A stretch of 64,000 bases of DNA from Isoptericola jiangsuensis (GTDB taxonomy: Bacteria; Actinomycetota; Actinomycetes; Actinomycetales; Cellulomonadaceae): positions 124,001-188,000 of the forward strand of contig NZ_PDJJ01000001.1 of NCBI RefSeq assembly GCF_002563715.1. The letters are read 5' to 3'. The notes beneath the pieces are model-generated. The model was given only the letters and a program-made list of their open reading frames with translations, was not told where the DNA came from and made no database searches. Shown in pieces: positions 54,823-63,986 of the stretch. The translations under genes were made by a program, and so were the position numbers. Positions within the stretch are counted from its first letter, which is position 1; every line of letters begins with the position of its first letter.

Positions 54823-56217
54823 TCAGTCCGCCAGGAGGTCGACCGGGACGAGGGTGTAGCCCTCCTTGCGCAGCGCGCGGATCAGCGGGCCGACGGCGTC
54901 CACCGTCGACGGGTGGATGTCGTGCATGAGGATGTTGCTGCCGTCCGTGACTCGGTCCATGACGTCCTCGCGGACGCGCTTCGGGTCGCGGGTGCGCCAG
55001 TCGTCCGAGTCCAGGCTCCACAGCACGACGTCCATCCCGGCGCTGGTCGCGATGCCGCGCACCCGGTCGTCGACGTCCCCGTACGGCGGGCGCACCAGGT
55101 AGGGGCGGAACCCGGTGGCGTCCACGATCGCGTCGGTGGTGCTGCGCAGCTCTTCGCGCACGTCCGCGTCGTCGAGCGTGGTGAGCAGCGGGTGGTTCCA
55201 CGAGTGGTTGGCCACCAGGTGCCCGGCGTCCAGGATGTCCCGCGCGATGCCGGGGTTCCGCTCGACGTTGCTCCCCACCAGGAAGAACGTGGCGGGCGCG
55301 TCCTTCCGGTCGAGGATCTCGAGCAGCCGTTCGGTGTCCGCGACGGGGCCGTCGTCGAACGTCAGCGCGACGCACCTGTCGACCGTGCAGTCGACCCCGT
55401 CGGCCTTCGCCGCGGCACGTCGGGCGGAGACGATCCGGTCGATCCGGTCCGTCCACACCGCGCGGGTGGTGTCCTCCAGGGTGTCCCGCAGCTCGACGGC
55501 GGCGTCGCCGTCGACCTCGTCCGGCCCCGCGTCGAGGACCGCCGTGCCCTGCGCGGCAGCCTCGCCGAGGGTGTCCCGCAGCCCGGCGCCGACCTTCTCG
55601 CCCTCCAGGGCGTCGAGGGCGTCGCGGGCGTCCTGCACCGCCGGTTCCAGCGCGTCGTACGCCCACTCCCGGCGCGCCTGCACGACGGCGTCCGTCGCCT
55701 CGGCCACGTCCGCGGCCGCCGCGTCGAGGGCCGCCCGCGTCGGGTCCGAGTCCTCCACGACCTCCGCCTCCACCGCGGGCAGCGTCTCGGGGCGGAACGG
55801 GTTCGGCCGGGTCACGGCCTCGACCGTGCTCGTCGTCGTCGGGTACGTCACCGGGGCGTCCCGCAACGCCTCCGCGTCCTCCAGAGCGGCCGCCAGCGTG
55901 CGCCGCACCTTCGGGTGCTCCACCTGACCCCTGCTCTGCGTGAGCACCGGGCGGCCCTCGTCGATCGCGGCCACCACGTCGTCGTGACCCGCCGCGTACG
56001 CGGCCTCGGCGTCCGCCCGCGAGCCCGCCGCCGCCTCCTCCTGCACGGTGACCGCGGCGGCGTACCGCGCCTGCGTGTGCTCCCACACGCGGTGCTCCAC
56101 GTCGGCGGCGACGACGACCGCCGCCACCACCAGCGCCACGGCCACCACCACGACCCACCACCACCGGCGATGACGGCGGGCGGGCGACGGGTCGGGCGCG
56201 TGCGGGGTGGTGCTCAC
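54823..56217 (-). CDS. Membrane-anchored polysaccharide deacetylase (CE4) with long helical stalk
   Basis: A 464-residue protein. One N-terminal helix (about 19-38, WWWVVVVAVALVVAAVVV) anchors it with the rest outside. Residues about 50-270 are Ala/Glu/Asp/Arg-rich and predicted helical, a stalk or coiled coil. The C-terminal NodB domain (about 281-464) has all CE4 motifs: TFDDGP (Asp288, Asp289), NHSWNHP (His338, His342), RPPYGDVD, LWSLDSDDW and ILMHDIH. It probably removes acetyl groups from peptidoglycan. The GTG at 56217 has GGAGG upstream. It lies 118 bp downstream of the response regulator gene in the same direction, a possible target. Confidence 0.9.
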   Translation of the reverse strand: MSTTPHAPDPSPARRHRRWWWVVVVAVALVVAAVVVAADVEHRVWEHTQARYAAAVTVQEEAAAGSRADAEAAYAAGHDDVVAAIDEGRPVLTQSRGQVEHPKVRRTLAAALEDAEALRDAPVTYPTTTSTVEAVTRPNPFRPETLPAVEAEVVEDSDPTRAALDAAAADVAEATDAVVQARREWAYDALEPAVQDARDALDALEGEKVGAGLRDTLGEAAAQGTAVLDAGPDEVDGDAAVELRDTLEDTTRAVWTDRIDRIVSARRAAAKADGVDCTVDRCVALTFDDGPVADTERLLEILDRKDAPATFFLVGSNVERNPGIARDILDAGHLVANHSWNHPLLTTLDDADVREELRSTTDAIVDATGFRPYLVRPPYGDVDDRVRGIATSAGMDVVLWSLDSDDWRTRDPKRVREDVMDRVTDGSNILMHDIHPSTVDAVGPLIRALRKEGYTLVPVDLLAD

Positions 56218-56335
56218 CCCTCGATCCTCCGGCCTCCCGGACGCCCGGGTCGACCGCTGCGGGCGTGACGCTGCTCATGCCCAGGTCACGGCCCTGCCCG
56301 GTGCGGCGGGAGGTCCTGGCGCCGTCCGGTCCGCG

Positions 56336-56983
56336 TCAGGGCACCAGGCCGGACTCGTAGGCGGTGATGACGAGCTGGACGCGGTCGCGACGGCCGAGCT
56401 TGCGCAGCACCTCCGAGACGTGCGACTTCACGGTCTGCTCGCCGATGAACAGCGCGCTCGCGATCTCCGCGTTCGACAACCCACGCGCGACGGCGAGCAG
56501 CACGTCCGTCTCGCGGGCAGTCAACGAGTCCAGCGCGGCACGGCGCGGGCCCGAGCCCCCGCGGCGGGCCGCGAAGTCGTCGACGAGGCGGCGTGTCACC
56601 TGGGGGCCCAGCAGCATCGAGCCGTCCGCGACCATCCGGACGCCCTCGATCAGGCGTTCGGCGGTGACATCCTTGAGCAGGAACCCGCTGGCTCCGGCCT
56701 GCAGAGCGTCGAACACGTACTCGTCCAGGTCGAACGTCGTGAGGATCAGCACCCGTGTGCCGGGATGGTCGGACACGATCCGGGCCGTCGCGGCGATCCC
56801 GTCGAGCACGGGCATGCGTACGTCCACGACGGCGACGTCCGCCTCCGTCTGCGCGACGACCTCCAGCAGCGCGGCGCCGTCGGCCGCCGTCCCGACGACC
56901 TCCAGGTCCGGCGCCGACCCGAGGATCGCGGCGAATCCGTGCAGGACGACGGGCTGGTCGTCGGCGACGACGACGCGCGTCAT
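56336..56983 (-). CDS. NarL/FixJ family response regulator
   Basis: A 215-residue response regulator. The receiver domain has Asp8/Asp9 (VVVADDQ), phospho-acceptor Asp54 (VAVVDVRMP), Thr83 and Lys104 (FLLKD). The C-terminal LuxR-type HTH (about 150-210) has LTARETDVLLAVARGLSNAE and EQTVKSHVSEVLRKLG. It overlaps the histidine kinase gene by 4 nt (ATGA). Together they form a NarL-type two-component pair of the kind that senses membrane or antibiotic stress in Actinobacteria. Confidence 0.95.
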   Translation of the reverse strand: MTRVVVADDQPVVLHGFAAILGSAPDLEVVGTAADGAALLEVVAQTEADVAVVDVRMPVLDGIAATARIVSDHPGTRVLILTTFDLDEYVFDALQAGASGFLLKDVTAERLIEGVRMVADGSMLLGPQVTRRLVDDFAARRGGSGPRRAALDSLTARETDVLLAVARGLSNAEIASALFIGEQTVKSHVSEVLRKLGRRDRVQLVITAYESGLVP

Positions 56984-58317
56984 GCCTGGCCGTCCACGGG
57001 CGTGGCCGCCACAGCGGGCACGTTCCACGAGGTCGTGTCCCCCGACGGCGCTCCTCGCTCCTGACTGACCTCCGGGCCGACCGGGAGCGTCACGACCAGC
57101 ACGAACTCGCCGTCTTCCACGTCGGCGCTCAGGTCGCCTCCGAGCGCCTCCACCCGCTCCCGCATGCCGATCAGCCCGCGGCCCGGGTCGATCGCGCCCC
57201 GCCCCGATGTCGCGTTGGTGACGCGCAGGCCGATCACGGCGGACACGTCCGAGAGCGTTATCCGTACCGGTACGCCCGGGGCGTGCCGGCGCGCGTTCGT
57301 CAGTGCCTCCTGCACGGCGCGGTAGAGCACGTACCCCTGCGCGTCCGGTACGTCCTCGCAGCGTCCCGTCAGCGTCACGTCCTGGCCGGCCGCCCGGGCC
57401 GCCGCGACGAGGTCCGCGACGTCGCACGCGCCTGGCTGCGGAGCGCGCTCCGCCTCGTCGCTGCGGCGCAGCACCGCCAGTACCTGCCGCAGCTCGCCCA
57501 ACGCCGAACGCGCGTCGGAGGCGATGGCGGCCAGGACCTCCCGGGTCGCCGTGTCCATCTTCGGGTGCGAGTACGGCGCCGACTCCGCCCGCACCGCCAC
57601 CAGCGACACGTGGTGCGCGACGACGTCGTGCAGGTCGCGGGCCAGCCTGGCGCGCTCCGCAGCGACCGACTCCACCTCCAGCGCGCGCCGCTCGGTGGCC
57701 GCAGCGGCGTCGCTGCGCCTGATCGCCCGGTTCGCCACGCGGATCACCGCGGCGACCCCGACGACCAGCGCCACGGCGGCGGTGTAGATCAGCCCCGCGG
57801 AGATCGCGCGGCCACCGTCGTAGTCGCCCGCGTTCACCGGGCCGATCGGGAGCGCGGCGGGCACCCCGGTGAGTGCGTAGAGCCACGCGATCGCCACCGT
57901 CACGACGAGCGGGACGACGGCGCGGCGCCAGGAGTCCTGCAGGACCAGGCACGTGATCATCAGCAGCGCCAGCCACCAGCCCCACACGAACGTGCCCATC
58001 AGGAGAATGGTCACGAAAGGCCACGCTGCGAGGACGGTCGCGGTCACCGGCCGTCCGCGGCTGAGCAGGACGGCCACGATGCAGCTCACCCCACCGAGCG
58101 CACTGACGAAGAGGCTGAACTGGTAGGGAGCGTCGAACCACGACACCTGGGCCAGCCATGGGTCGACGGGGAGCAGAGCGCTGCTCGGTTCGGCCACGTA
58201 GTCCGCGTACGGGATCGTCCAGATGAAGGGCGATGTCAGCAAGAGGAGGGCGAGCAGGCCCGCCATCACGGCGGACGCGACCCATCGACGGTCGGCGGGG
58301 CGGGCGGGCGTCGTCAT
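56980..58317 (-). CDS. Sensor histidine kinase (HPK7/NarX-like)
   Basis: A 445-residue kinase. The N-terminal membrane domain has about five to six helices (12-34, 65-85, 92-112, 115-128, 133-155, 172-195). The dimerisation box has the phospho-acceptor His230 in ERARLARDLHDVVAHHVSLV. The ATPase domain follows (YRAVQEALTNARRHA for the N-box, GRGLIGMRERVEALGG for the G-box). No extracellular sensing domain of size is seen, so the stimulus is probably sensed in or at the membrane. It is followed by its partner regulator. Confidence 0.94.
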   Translation of the reverse strand: MTTPARPADRRWVASAVMAGLLALLLLTSPFIWTIPYADYVAEPSSALLPVDPWLAQVSWFDAPYQFSLFVSALGGVSCIVAVLLSRGRPVTATVLAAWPFVTILLMGTFVWGWWLALLMITCLVLQDSWRRAVVPLVVTVAIAWLYALTGVPAALPIGPVNAGDYDGGRAISAGLIYTAAVALVVGVAAVIRVANRAIRRSDAAAATERRALEVESVAAERARLARDLHDVVAHHVSLVAVRAESAPYSHPKMDTATREVLAAIASDARSALGELRQVLAVLRRSDEAERAPQPGACDVADLVAAARAAGQDVTLTGRCEDVPDAQGYVLYRAVQEALTNARRHAPGVPVRITLSDVSAVIGLRVTNATSGRGAIDPGRGLIGMRERVEALGGDLSADVEDGEFVLVVTLPVGPEVSQERGAPSGDTTSWNVPAVAATPVDGQA

Positions 58318-58496
58318 GCGGACGATCCTCGCTGCCCGGCCCGGCTGCGCACCACCACCTTGTGGGGGAGATCGGCCCGCCTACGGCGGGATTCTCTGGG
58401 TGCGGGTGCTCGACCCCTGGGAGTTGGCCGTCAGTTGTTGACGAGGTGTGGTCGCCGGTCGACCACGCCGCCGATGCTGGACCTCTCCGCACGCAC

Positions 58497-58530
58497 GGAC
58501 CGCCCGGCGCCGTGGGGCACCGGGCGGTCC
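58497..58530 (-). terminator. Terminator after the ThuA-domain gene
   Basis: GGACCGCCCGG (58497-58507) and CCGGGCGGTCC (58520-58530) are perfect 11-bp arms with a 12-nt loop. It lies 14 bp beyond the ThuA gene stop on the minus strand. Confidence 0.65.
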
Positions 58531-58543
58531 GGGGTGCGGGCTG

Positions 58544-59707
58544 TCAGAGACCGGCCTCGGCGAGACCCTTCTGCCAGTCGGCGATGTCCTCGACCTTGTC
58601 CTGCAGGACGTCGCCGGCGTCGCCGCGCACGAGGGCGTCGGCGAGCACCGCGGTGGTGCGGAGCACGACGACGGCCTTGAGGGGCTTGTCGGCGTCGGCG
58701 AGCTGCTGGGCCTGGTCGAGCTTCTTGTCGAGGATCTTCGCGGCGGCGCGGTCGCGGGCGTTGCCGTCGGCGAGCTCGTCGACGAGGGCGTCGACCTCGG
58801 ACCAGGTGACGCAGTTGCCGCCGCCCTCGACCTTCCCGGCGGTCCACTCCACGCCCCGCAGGACGGAGGTGAGGAAGACCGGGTCGGTCCACGACGCCTC
58901 GACGTGGCCGGCGCCCTGATACCAGGAGCGGCCGCCCTCGAAGTTCTGGCACCAGGCGATCGGGTGGTCCTCGCCCATGGTGCCGCCGGTGTACGTGGAC
59001 TCGTCGAGCGTCATGAGGACGTGGACGTTGTCACGCGGGTTGAGCGTGTAGTTGTACCACTCGTCCCAGCGCTCCCACTCGAGGGGGACGCCCTCCATGG
59101 ACGGGTGGGCGGGGCTCTCGACGCGCATGGTGGCGTACTGCTGCTGGGGGTGCCCGGAGAACCGGGCGCCGCCGCCGACGAGCTGCGTGTACCAGGCGTT
59201 GGTGTGCATGGAGTCGGTGGCGGCGTGCAGGCCGACGACGCCTCCGCCGGCGTGCACGTAGCCCTGCAGCGCGGCGACCTCGGCGTCGTCGAGGAGGCGC
59301 GGGGTGGCGGGGTTGAGGCTGTTGGTGTTGTCCACGGGGGAGACGAACACGATGGAGTCGTACTGCCCGAGCGCCTCGGCGCTGGTGAACGGCGTGGAGG
59401 GGAGGGTGAGGTCGGGCTGGCCCGGCGAGCCGGGGCCCCACCAGCCGGCGGAGGTGTTCGGCGGGTCCCAGACGTCCACGGTGAACCCGTTGTCCTGGCC
59501 GAGGCCGATGAGGGCGTGGGTGACCTCGTCGATGTGGGAGTGGCGGAACCCGAGGGTCTCGCCGACGACGAGGATCTCGTAGTCGTCGTCCGCGTCGACG
59601 GCGGTGGCGGTGGCGGGCAGTGCGGCGCCCAGGGCAGTGACGCCGAGGACGGCGACGGAGGTGGCGGTGGCCGCGGCGAGGCGACGGCCGGTGGATCGAG
59701 TGCTCAT
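58544..59707 (-). CDS. Secreted ThuA domain-containing protein
   Basis: A 387-residue secreted protein. Residues 1-36 form a signal peptide ending ATATA. The ThuA/trehalose-utilisation-type glutamine-amidotransferase-like fold covers about 42-285: YEILVVGETLGFRHSHIDEV, VGLHAATDSMHTNAWYTQLVGG, ARFSGHPQQQYATMRV, GAGHVEASWTDPVFL. A C-terminal helical repeat (about 300-385, ARDRAAAKILDKKLDQAQQL) resembles the FIVAR-like tails of extracellular actinobacterial proteins. The reaction is uncertain; related domains occur with oxidised sugar metabolism. CAAGGGAG precedes the ATG. Confidence 0.88.
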   Translation of the reverse strand: MSTRSTGRRLAAATATSVAVLGVTALGAALPATATAVDADDDYEILVVGETLGFRHSHIDEVTHALIGLGQDNGFTVDVWDPPNTSAGWWGPGSPGQPDLTLPSTPFTSAEALGQYDSIVFVSPVDNTNSLNPATPRLLDDAEVAALQGYVHAGGGVVGLHAATDSMHTNAWYTQLVGGGARFSGHPQQQYATMRVESPAHPSMEGVPLEWERWDEWYNYTLNPRDNVHVLMTLDESTYTGGTMGEDHPIAWCQNFEGGRSWYQGAGHVEASWTDPVFLTSVLRGVEWTAGKVEGGGNCVTWSEVDALVDELADGNARDRAAAKILDKKLDQAQQLADADKPLKAVVVLRTTAVLADALVRGDAGDVLQDKVEDIADWQKGLAEAGL

Positions 59708-59825
59708 GACGCTCCCTTGCGCATGTGGCGGTGGCCGGTGTGGCGCTGCTCACTTTAGGCGCTCGCGGAGCAGATGTCAGGAGGTTGCGCACGATCTTTT
59801 GAAACTTGTCAGGCAAAAGTGGCGG

Positions 59826-60848
59826 ATGACCTCCACGGACGGGCGCGGCACGGTGGACACCCGCCCCGTCTGGTTCGCCACCGGCGCGTCCCTGGGCCTG
59901 GCGACGCTGCCCGTGTGGGGCGAGAGCCCGGACGACGTGCGGCCCGAGCACGCGGTGTGGTGGACGGGCGGCACGCTGCTCGTCCTCGCCGTCCTCCAGG
60001 CGTGCACCGGCATGACGCCGGGCAAGCGGGCCGTCGGGATCGCCGTCGTCGACGCCCGGTCCCACCGGCCGATCGGCCTCGCGGGCACCCTGCTGCGCTG
60101 GTTCGCGCACTTCCTCGACGCGATCCTCATGCTCGGCTACCTGCGCGCCGCCTGGCACCACGAGGGCCGCACGTGGGCCGACTCCCTGCTCGGCACCGTG
60201 GTCGTCCGCTCCACCCGCCCGCACCCGCACCCCCTGGTCGCGTGGGTCCGACGCGTCGCCCCCCGCCTGCGGTGGCCGTCGTGGATCACCAGCACGGCGG
60301 CCCTGGCCGGGTGCGCCCTCGCCGCGGCGGCGTGCCTCGTGACCGGCGGCGGGGTCGACCGGACCGAACCCGTGCCCACCTCCTGCCGCGGCGACGGGCC
60401 CCTCGCCGCCACCACGATCGTCGAGACGACCCAGACGCAGCCCTGGGAGTCGCGGCTGGGCGTGCGCCGGGACGGGGAGCCGACGACCCAGGTCGTGGCC
60501 GGCTGGACGACCGGCCTCGGCCTCGACGACGAGGCCGGTCCCGAGGCCGGTCCCGAGGTCGGTCCCGTCGTCGTCTCGCTCGAGCTGCGCTCGTCCGACG
60601 GGTACACGCTGAGCTCCGTGGCGGACGACCGCACCGGCGAGCTCACCGGTGACGTCCCCGCCGGCGGCGACACCTACCTCATGTCCACGCTGCCCGCGCA
60701 GGTCGGCGGCACGGCCGCCGTCGAGGTGCCGGGCGACCCCGCCGGATGGACCGCCCGCACCGTCCTCGCCGACGCCACCGACGGCCGCGCGCTCGCCGAG
60801 TGCACCGTCCCGCTGCCCGACCCCGGCCCGGTGCTCGACCCGTGGTGA
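59826..60848 (+). CDS. RDD family membrane protein with C-terminal extracytoplasmic domain
   Basis: A 340-residue protein. The first 125 residues are an RDD-type membrane domain with helices around VWFATGASLGLATLPV, GGTLLVLAVLQACTG and WFAHFLDAILMLGYL. TPGKRAVGIAVVDARSHRP is the family's central motif. A third hydrophobic segment (about 157-175, ITSTAALAGCALAAAACLV) is followed by an outside domain without recognised fold. That domain contains a short EAGPEAGPEVGP repeat from a 12-bp DNA repeat near 60535. The function is unknown. The start has no strong ribosome binding site. Confidence 0.75.
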   Translation: MTSTDGRGTVDTRPVWFATGASLGLATLPVWGESPDDVRPEHAVWWTGGTLLVLAVLQACTGMTPGKRAVGIAVVDARSHRPIGLAGTLLRWFAHFLDAILMLGYLRAAWHHEGRTWADSLLGTVVVRSTRPHPHPLVAWVRRVAPRLRWPSWITSTAALAGCALAAAACLVTGGGVDRTEPVPTSCRGDGPLAATTIVETTQTQPWESRLGVRRDGEPTTQVVAGWTTGLGLDDEAGPEAGPEVGPVVVSLELRSSDGYTLSSVADDRTGELTGDVPAGGDTYLMSTLPAQVGGTAAVEVPGDPAGWTARTVLADATDGRALAECTVPLPDPGPVLDPW

Positions 60849-60895
60849 GCGCCACAGAGCGGACATCTCGCCGCGCGCGGGCGCGAGGTTGCCGC

Positions 60896-60901
60896 TAGCG
60901 T
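60896..60901 (+). promoter_or_regulatory. -10 element TAGCGT of the first PAP2 gene
   Basis: TAGCGT ends 7 nt before the ATG at 60909, the same leaderless-type spacing as elsewhere in the window. Confidence 0.45.
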
Positions 60902-60908
60902 CCCGGGG

Positions 60909-61592
60909 ATGCCGAGCCGAGCGACCCGTACCCGCACCCAGGCCCTGACCCGGGCCGTCGCCTGGGGCCTGGCCGGGTTCGTGCCGTTCCTCGTCCTCGC
61001 GTGGCTGGTCCGCACCAACGGCGCCCTGCACGACGCCGACCAGGCCGTGGTGGACGCCGCCGTCGCCGTCACCGTCGCGCACCCTGCGCTGCACACCTTC
61101 TGGTCGGCCTGGTCCGCGATCACGCAGCCCGGGCTCGTCATCGCCGCCGGCGCCCTGCTGGCGCTGTGGACCTGGCGCCGGCACGGTCTCGCGTCCCGGT
61201 CCCTGTGGGCCGTCGTCACCCTCGCGGTGTCCTGGGGGCTCGTGCAGCTCGCCAAGCTGCTCGTGGCGCGCGTGCGCCCGCTCGTCGACGACGCCCTGCT
61301 CGACGCGCCCGGCTACAGCTTCCCGTCCGGGCACGCGACGTCCGCCGCGACCGCCGCCGTCACCCTCACCCTCCTGGTCTGGCCGCTGCTCGGCCGCCGC
61401 GGACGGGTCGTGGTGCCGGTCGTCGCGACCCTGTTCGCCCTGCTCACCTGCGCCGACCGCATCTTCCTCGGCGTGCACTTCCCGACCGACGTCGTCGCCG
61501 GCCTGCTCCTCGGCACCGTCGTGTCGGTCTCGTCCTATCTCGGCTACCGCGGGTGGAACCCCTCCACCGGCACCGCAGCACCGGAGGCCTGA
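60909..61592 (+). CDS. PAP2 family phosphatase (first of two)
   Basis: A 227-residue membrane phosphatase with about six helices. The three acid-phosphatase motifs are KLLVARVRPLVDD (about 118-130), YSFPSGHATSA (about 137-147) and DRIFLGVHFPTDVVAG (about 182-197). The catalytic His residues lie in the second and third. Family members dephosphorylate undecaprenyl diphosphate or phosphatidic acid on the outer face of the membrane. The stop is directly followed by the start of the next PAP2 gene, so they form an operon. Confidence 0.92.
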   Translation: MPSRATRTRTQALTRAVAWGLAGFVPFLVLAWLVRTNGALHDADQAVVDAAVAVTVAHPALHTFWSAWSAITQPGLVIAAGALLALWTWRRHGLASRSLWAVVTLAVSWGLVQLAKLLVARVRPLVDDALLDAPGYSFPSGHATSAATAAVTLTLLVWPLLGRRGRVVVPVVATLFALLTCADRIFLGVHFPTDVVAGLLLGTVVSVSSYLGYRGWNPSTGTAAPEA

Positions 61593-62306
61593 ATGCACAC
61601 GTTCGTCCACCGTTACGAGCTCGACGAGAGCCGACCCAGCGGCAGGCAGTTCGGCCGCGACCTGGCGCTGCGCGCGCTGCTCCCGGCCGCCGCCCTGTGG
61701 TGCCTGATCGTCGGGCTCGGGTTCCTCATCGTCGAACCCCTGGGCGACCTGCCCGCCGGCGACGGCATCGAGGGCTGGTTCGCCGAGCGTCGCACCCCCG
61801 TCATGAACACCGTCACCGAATGGGTCGGCCACCTGGGGATGACGGAGTTCGTCATCGGCGCGACCGCGCTCACCGTCATCCTGGTGTGGTGGCGCACCCG
61901 CCAGTGGTGGTTCGCCGTCGTGCCGGCGCTCGCGGTGTCCCTGCAGGCGCTGATCTTCCTCACGTCGTCCCTGGTCGTGGGGCGCGAGCGCCCGGACGTC
62001 GAGAAGCTGGACGACGCCCCGCCGACGTCGAGCTTCCCCAGCGGGCACACGGGGGCGTCGGCCGCCCTGTGGTTCACGCTCGCGATGCTGGCGCAGCGGA
62101 TCGAGAACCGTGCGCTGCGCGTGACGCTGACGACGGTGTGCCTGGTGATCCCGTTCGCGGTCGGCACGTCGCGTCTGTACCGGGGGATGCACGGCCCGGC
62201 GGACGTGACGGCGGGCCTGCTCAACGGTGCGGTCTGCGTGGTGCTCGCGTGGGGCTACCTGCGCCGGGACGCCCGGCATGGCGCCGCGGCGGCCCGCACC
62301 GACTGA
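61593..62306 (+). CDS. PAP2 family phosphatase (second of two)
   Basis: A 237-residue PAP2 protein. Motifs are VVGRERPDVEKLDD (about 129-142), TSSFPSGHTGAS (about 146-157) and TSRLYRGMHGPADVTAG (about 191-207). The spacing is normal. It begins with no gap after the first PAP2 gene; the GGAGG in the end of that gene (CCGGAGGCCTGA) serves as its ribosome binding site. The two are clearly diverged, so they may act on different lipid phosphates. The short conserved N-terminus MHTFVHRYELDESRPSGRQF is cytoplasmic. Confidence 0.92.
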   Translation: MHTFVHRYELDESRPSGRQFGRDLALRALLPAAALWCLIVGLGFLIVEPLGDLPAGDGIEGWFAERRTPVMNTVTEWVGHLGMTEFVIGATALTVILVWWRTRQWWFAVVPALAVSLQALIFLTSSLVVGRERPDVEKLDDAPPTSSFPSGHTGASAALWFTLAMLAQRIENRALRVTLTTVCLVIPFAVGTSRLYRGMHGPADVTAGLLNGAVCVVLAWGYLRRDARHGAAAARTD

Positions 62307-62396
62307 GCCTCTTCGTTGCCCCGGTCGCTGATCGCGGCCGGGCGACGCAGACTGACAAGGTTCTCGACCACCGATCCACGAGGAGGAGAGGGAACG

Positions 62397-63986
62397 ATGA
62401 CCGACATCCCCCAGCCCGACGACGGCACGTCGGTGAAGGCGAACCCGTCGCCCGAGTCGCAGCAGGGTTCCACGACGGACACCGGTGCACCCGCGGAGAG
62501 CGACCGCAACAGCCTCACGCTCGGCGCGGACGGCCCGATCCTGCTGCACGACGTCCACTTCCTCAACCAGATGGCGCACTTCAACCGGGAGCGCGTCCCC
62601 GAGCGCAACGTGCACGCGAAGGGCTCGGGCGCGTTCGGCGTCTTCGAGACCACCGAGGACGTGTCCGCGTACACGAAGGCCGGCCTGTTCCAGCCGGGCA
62701 CCCGCACCGAGATGCTGGCCCGCTTCTCCACGGTCGCCGGCGAGCAGGGCTCGCCCGACACGTGGCGCGACCCCCGCGGCTTCGCGCTGAAGTTCTACAC
62801 CGACGAGGGCAACTACGACCTCGTCGGCAACAACACCCCCGTGTTCTTCATCCGGGACACGATGAAGTTCCCGCACTTCATCCGCAGCCAGAAGCGGCGC
62901 GGCGGCAACGGCCTGCGCGACAACACCATGCAGTGGGACTTCTGGACGCTCAACCCGGAGTCCGCGCACCAGGTCACCTACCTCATGGGCGACCGCGGCA
63001 TCCCGCGGACCTACCGGCACATGAACGGGTACGGCTCGCACACCTACCTGTGGGTCAACGCCGCCGGGGAGAAGTTCTGGGTCAAGTACCACTTCCACTC
63101 CGACCAGGGGGTGGAGGGGCTCACCGACGCCGACGCCACCCGCATCGCGGGCGAGGACGCCGACTTCCACCGTCGTGACCTGTCCGAGGCGATCGACCGC
63201 GGCGAGTTCCCGTCGTGGACCCTGTCGGTGCAGGTCATGCCCTACGAGGACGCGAAGGTCTACCACACCAACCCGTTCGACCTGACGAAGATCTGGTCGC
63301 ACCGCGACTACCCCCTGATCAAGGTCGGCACGATGACCCTGAACAGGAACCCGGAGAACTTCTTCGCGCAGGTCGAGCAGGCGGCGTTCGAGCCGTCCGC
63401 GCTGGTGCCCGGCATCGGGTTCAGCCCCGACAAGATGCTGCTCGGGCGCGCGTTCGCCTACGCGGACACGCACCGGCACCGCATCGGGGCGAACTACCTC
63501 CAGCTCCCCGTCAACCGCCCCCGCGTCGAGACGAACACGTACACCCAGGACGGGCCGATGGCGTACGACCACCGCGGCGACGACCCGGTGTACGCGCCCA
63601 ACTCGTTCGGGCGGGGCTACGCCGACTCCACCGGCGTCGTCGACACCTGCTGGGAGACCGACGGCGAGATGGTGCGCCAGGCGTACACGCTGCGGGAGCG
63701 GGACGACGACTTCTCCCAGGCCGGGACCCTCGTGCGCGACGTGTGGGACGACGGGCAGCGCGCCGCGTTCGTCAAGACCGTCGCCGGGCACCTGCTCGGC
63801 GGGGTGACGGGCGACGTCCTCGAGCGGGCGTTCGCCTACTGGAAGGCCGTCGACGCCGACACCGGCAAGCAGATCGAGGACCTGGTCCGCGGCGAGGCGG
63901 ACCTCGGTGCACCGGGCGCCCAGCCGGGCGAGGCGAAGGCGGACGCGTCCGAGCCGATCGTCGAGTCGGACACGCACGCCGGCTGA
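62397..63986 (+). CDS. katA: Monofunctional heme catalase
   Basis: A 529-residue clade-3-like small-subunit catalase that destroys hydrogen peroxide. The distal His73 is in [16 protein letters not shown], the distal Asn at 145/146 in [12 protein letters not shown], and the proximal heme ligand Tyr355 in [14 protein letters not shown]. The N-terminus has a 38-residue polar extension rich in Ser, Thr and Pro. The C-terminus is also polar ([14 protein letters not shown]). The ATG at 62397 has a very strong AGGAGGAGAGG ribosome binding site. It lies 90 bp after the PAP2 pair and may have its own promoter; no clear OxyR or Fur box was seen. Confidence 0.97.
   Translation: MTDIPQPDDGTSVKANPSPESQQGSTTDTGAPAESDRNSLTLGADGPILLHDVHFLNQMAHFNRERVPERNVHAKGSGAFGVFETTEDVSAYTKAGLFQPGTRTEMLARFSTVAGEQGSPDTWRDPRGFALKFYTDEGNYDLVGNNTPVFFIRDTMKFPHFIRSQKRRGGNGLRDNTMQWDFWTLNPESAHQVTYLMGDRGIPRTYRHMNGYGSHTYLWVNAAGEKFWVKYHFHSDQGVEGLTDADATRIAGEDADFHRRDLSEAIDRGEFPSWTLSVQVMPYEDAKVYHTNPFDLTKIWSHRDYPLIKVGTMTLNRNPENFFAQVEQAAFEPSALVPGIGFSPDKMLLGRAFAYADTHRHRIGANYLQLPVNRPRVETNTYTQDGPMAYDHRGDDPVYAPNSFGRGYADSTGVVDTCWETDGEMVRQAYTLRERDDDFSQAGTLVRDVWDDGQRAAFVKTVAGHLLGGVTGDVLERAFAYWKAVDADTGKQIEDLVRGEADLGAPGAQPGEAKADASEPIVESDTHAG

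Noticed and set aside
59031-63977. A 1,648-codon minus-strand frame opposite RDD, PAP2 and catalase genes
   Set aside because: Antisense frame in very GC-rich DNA; the plus-strand genes have complete family motifs and ribosome binding sites.
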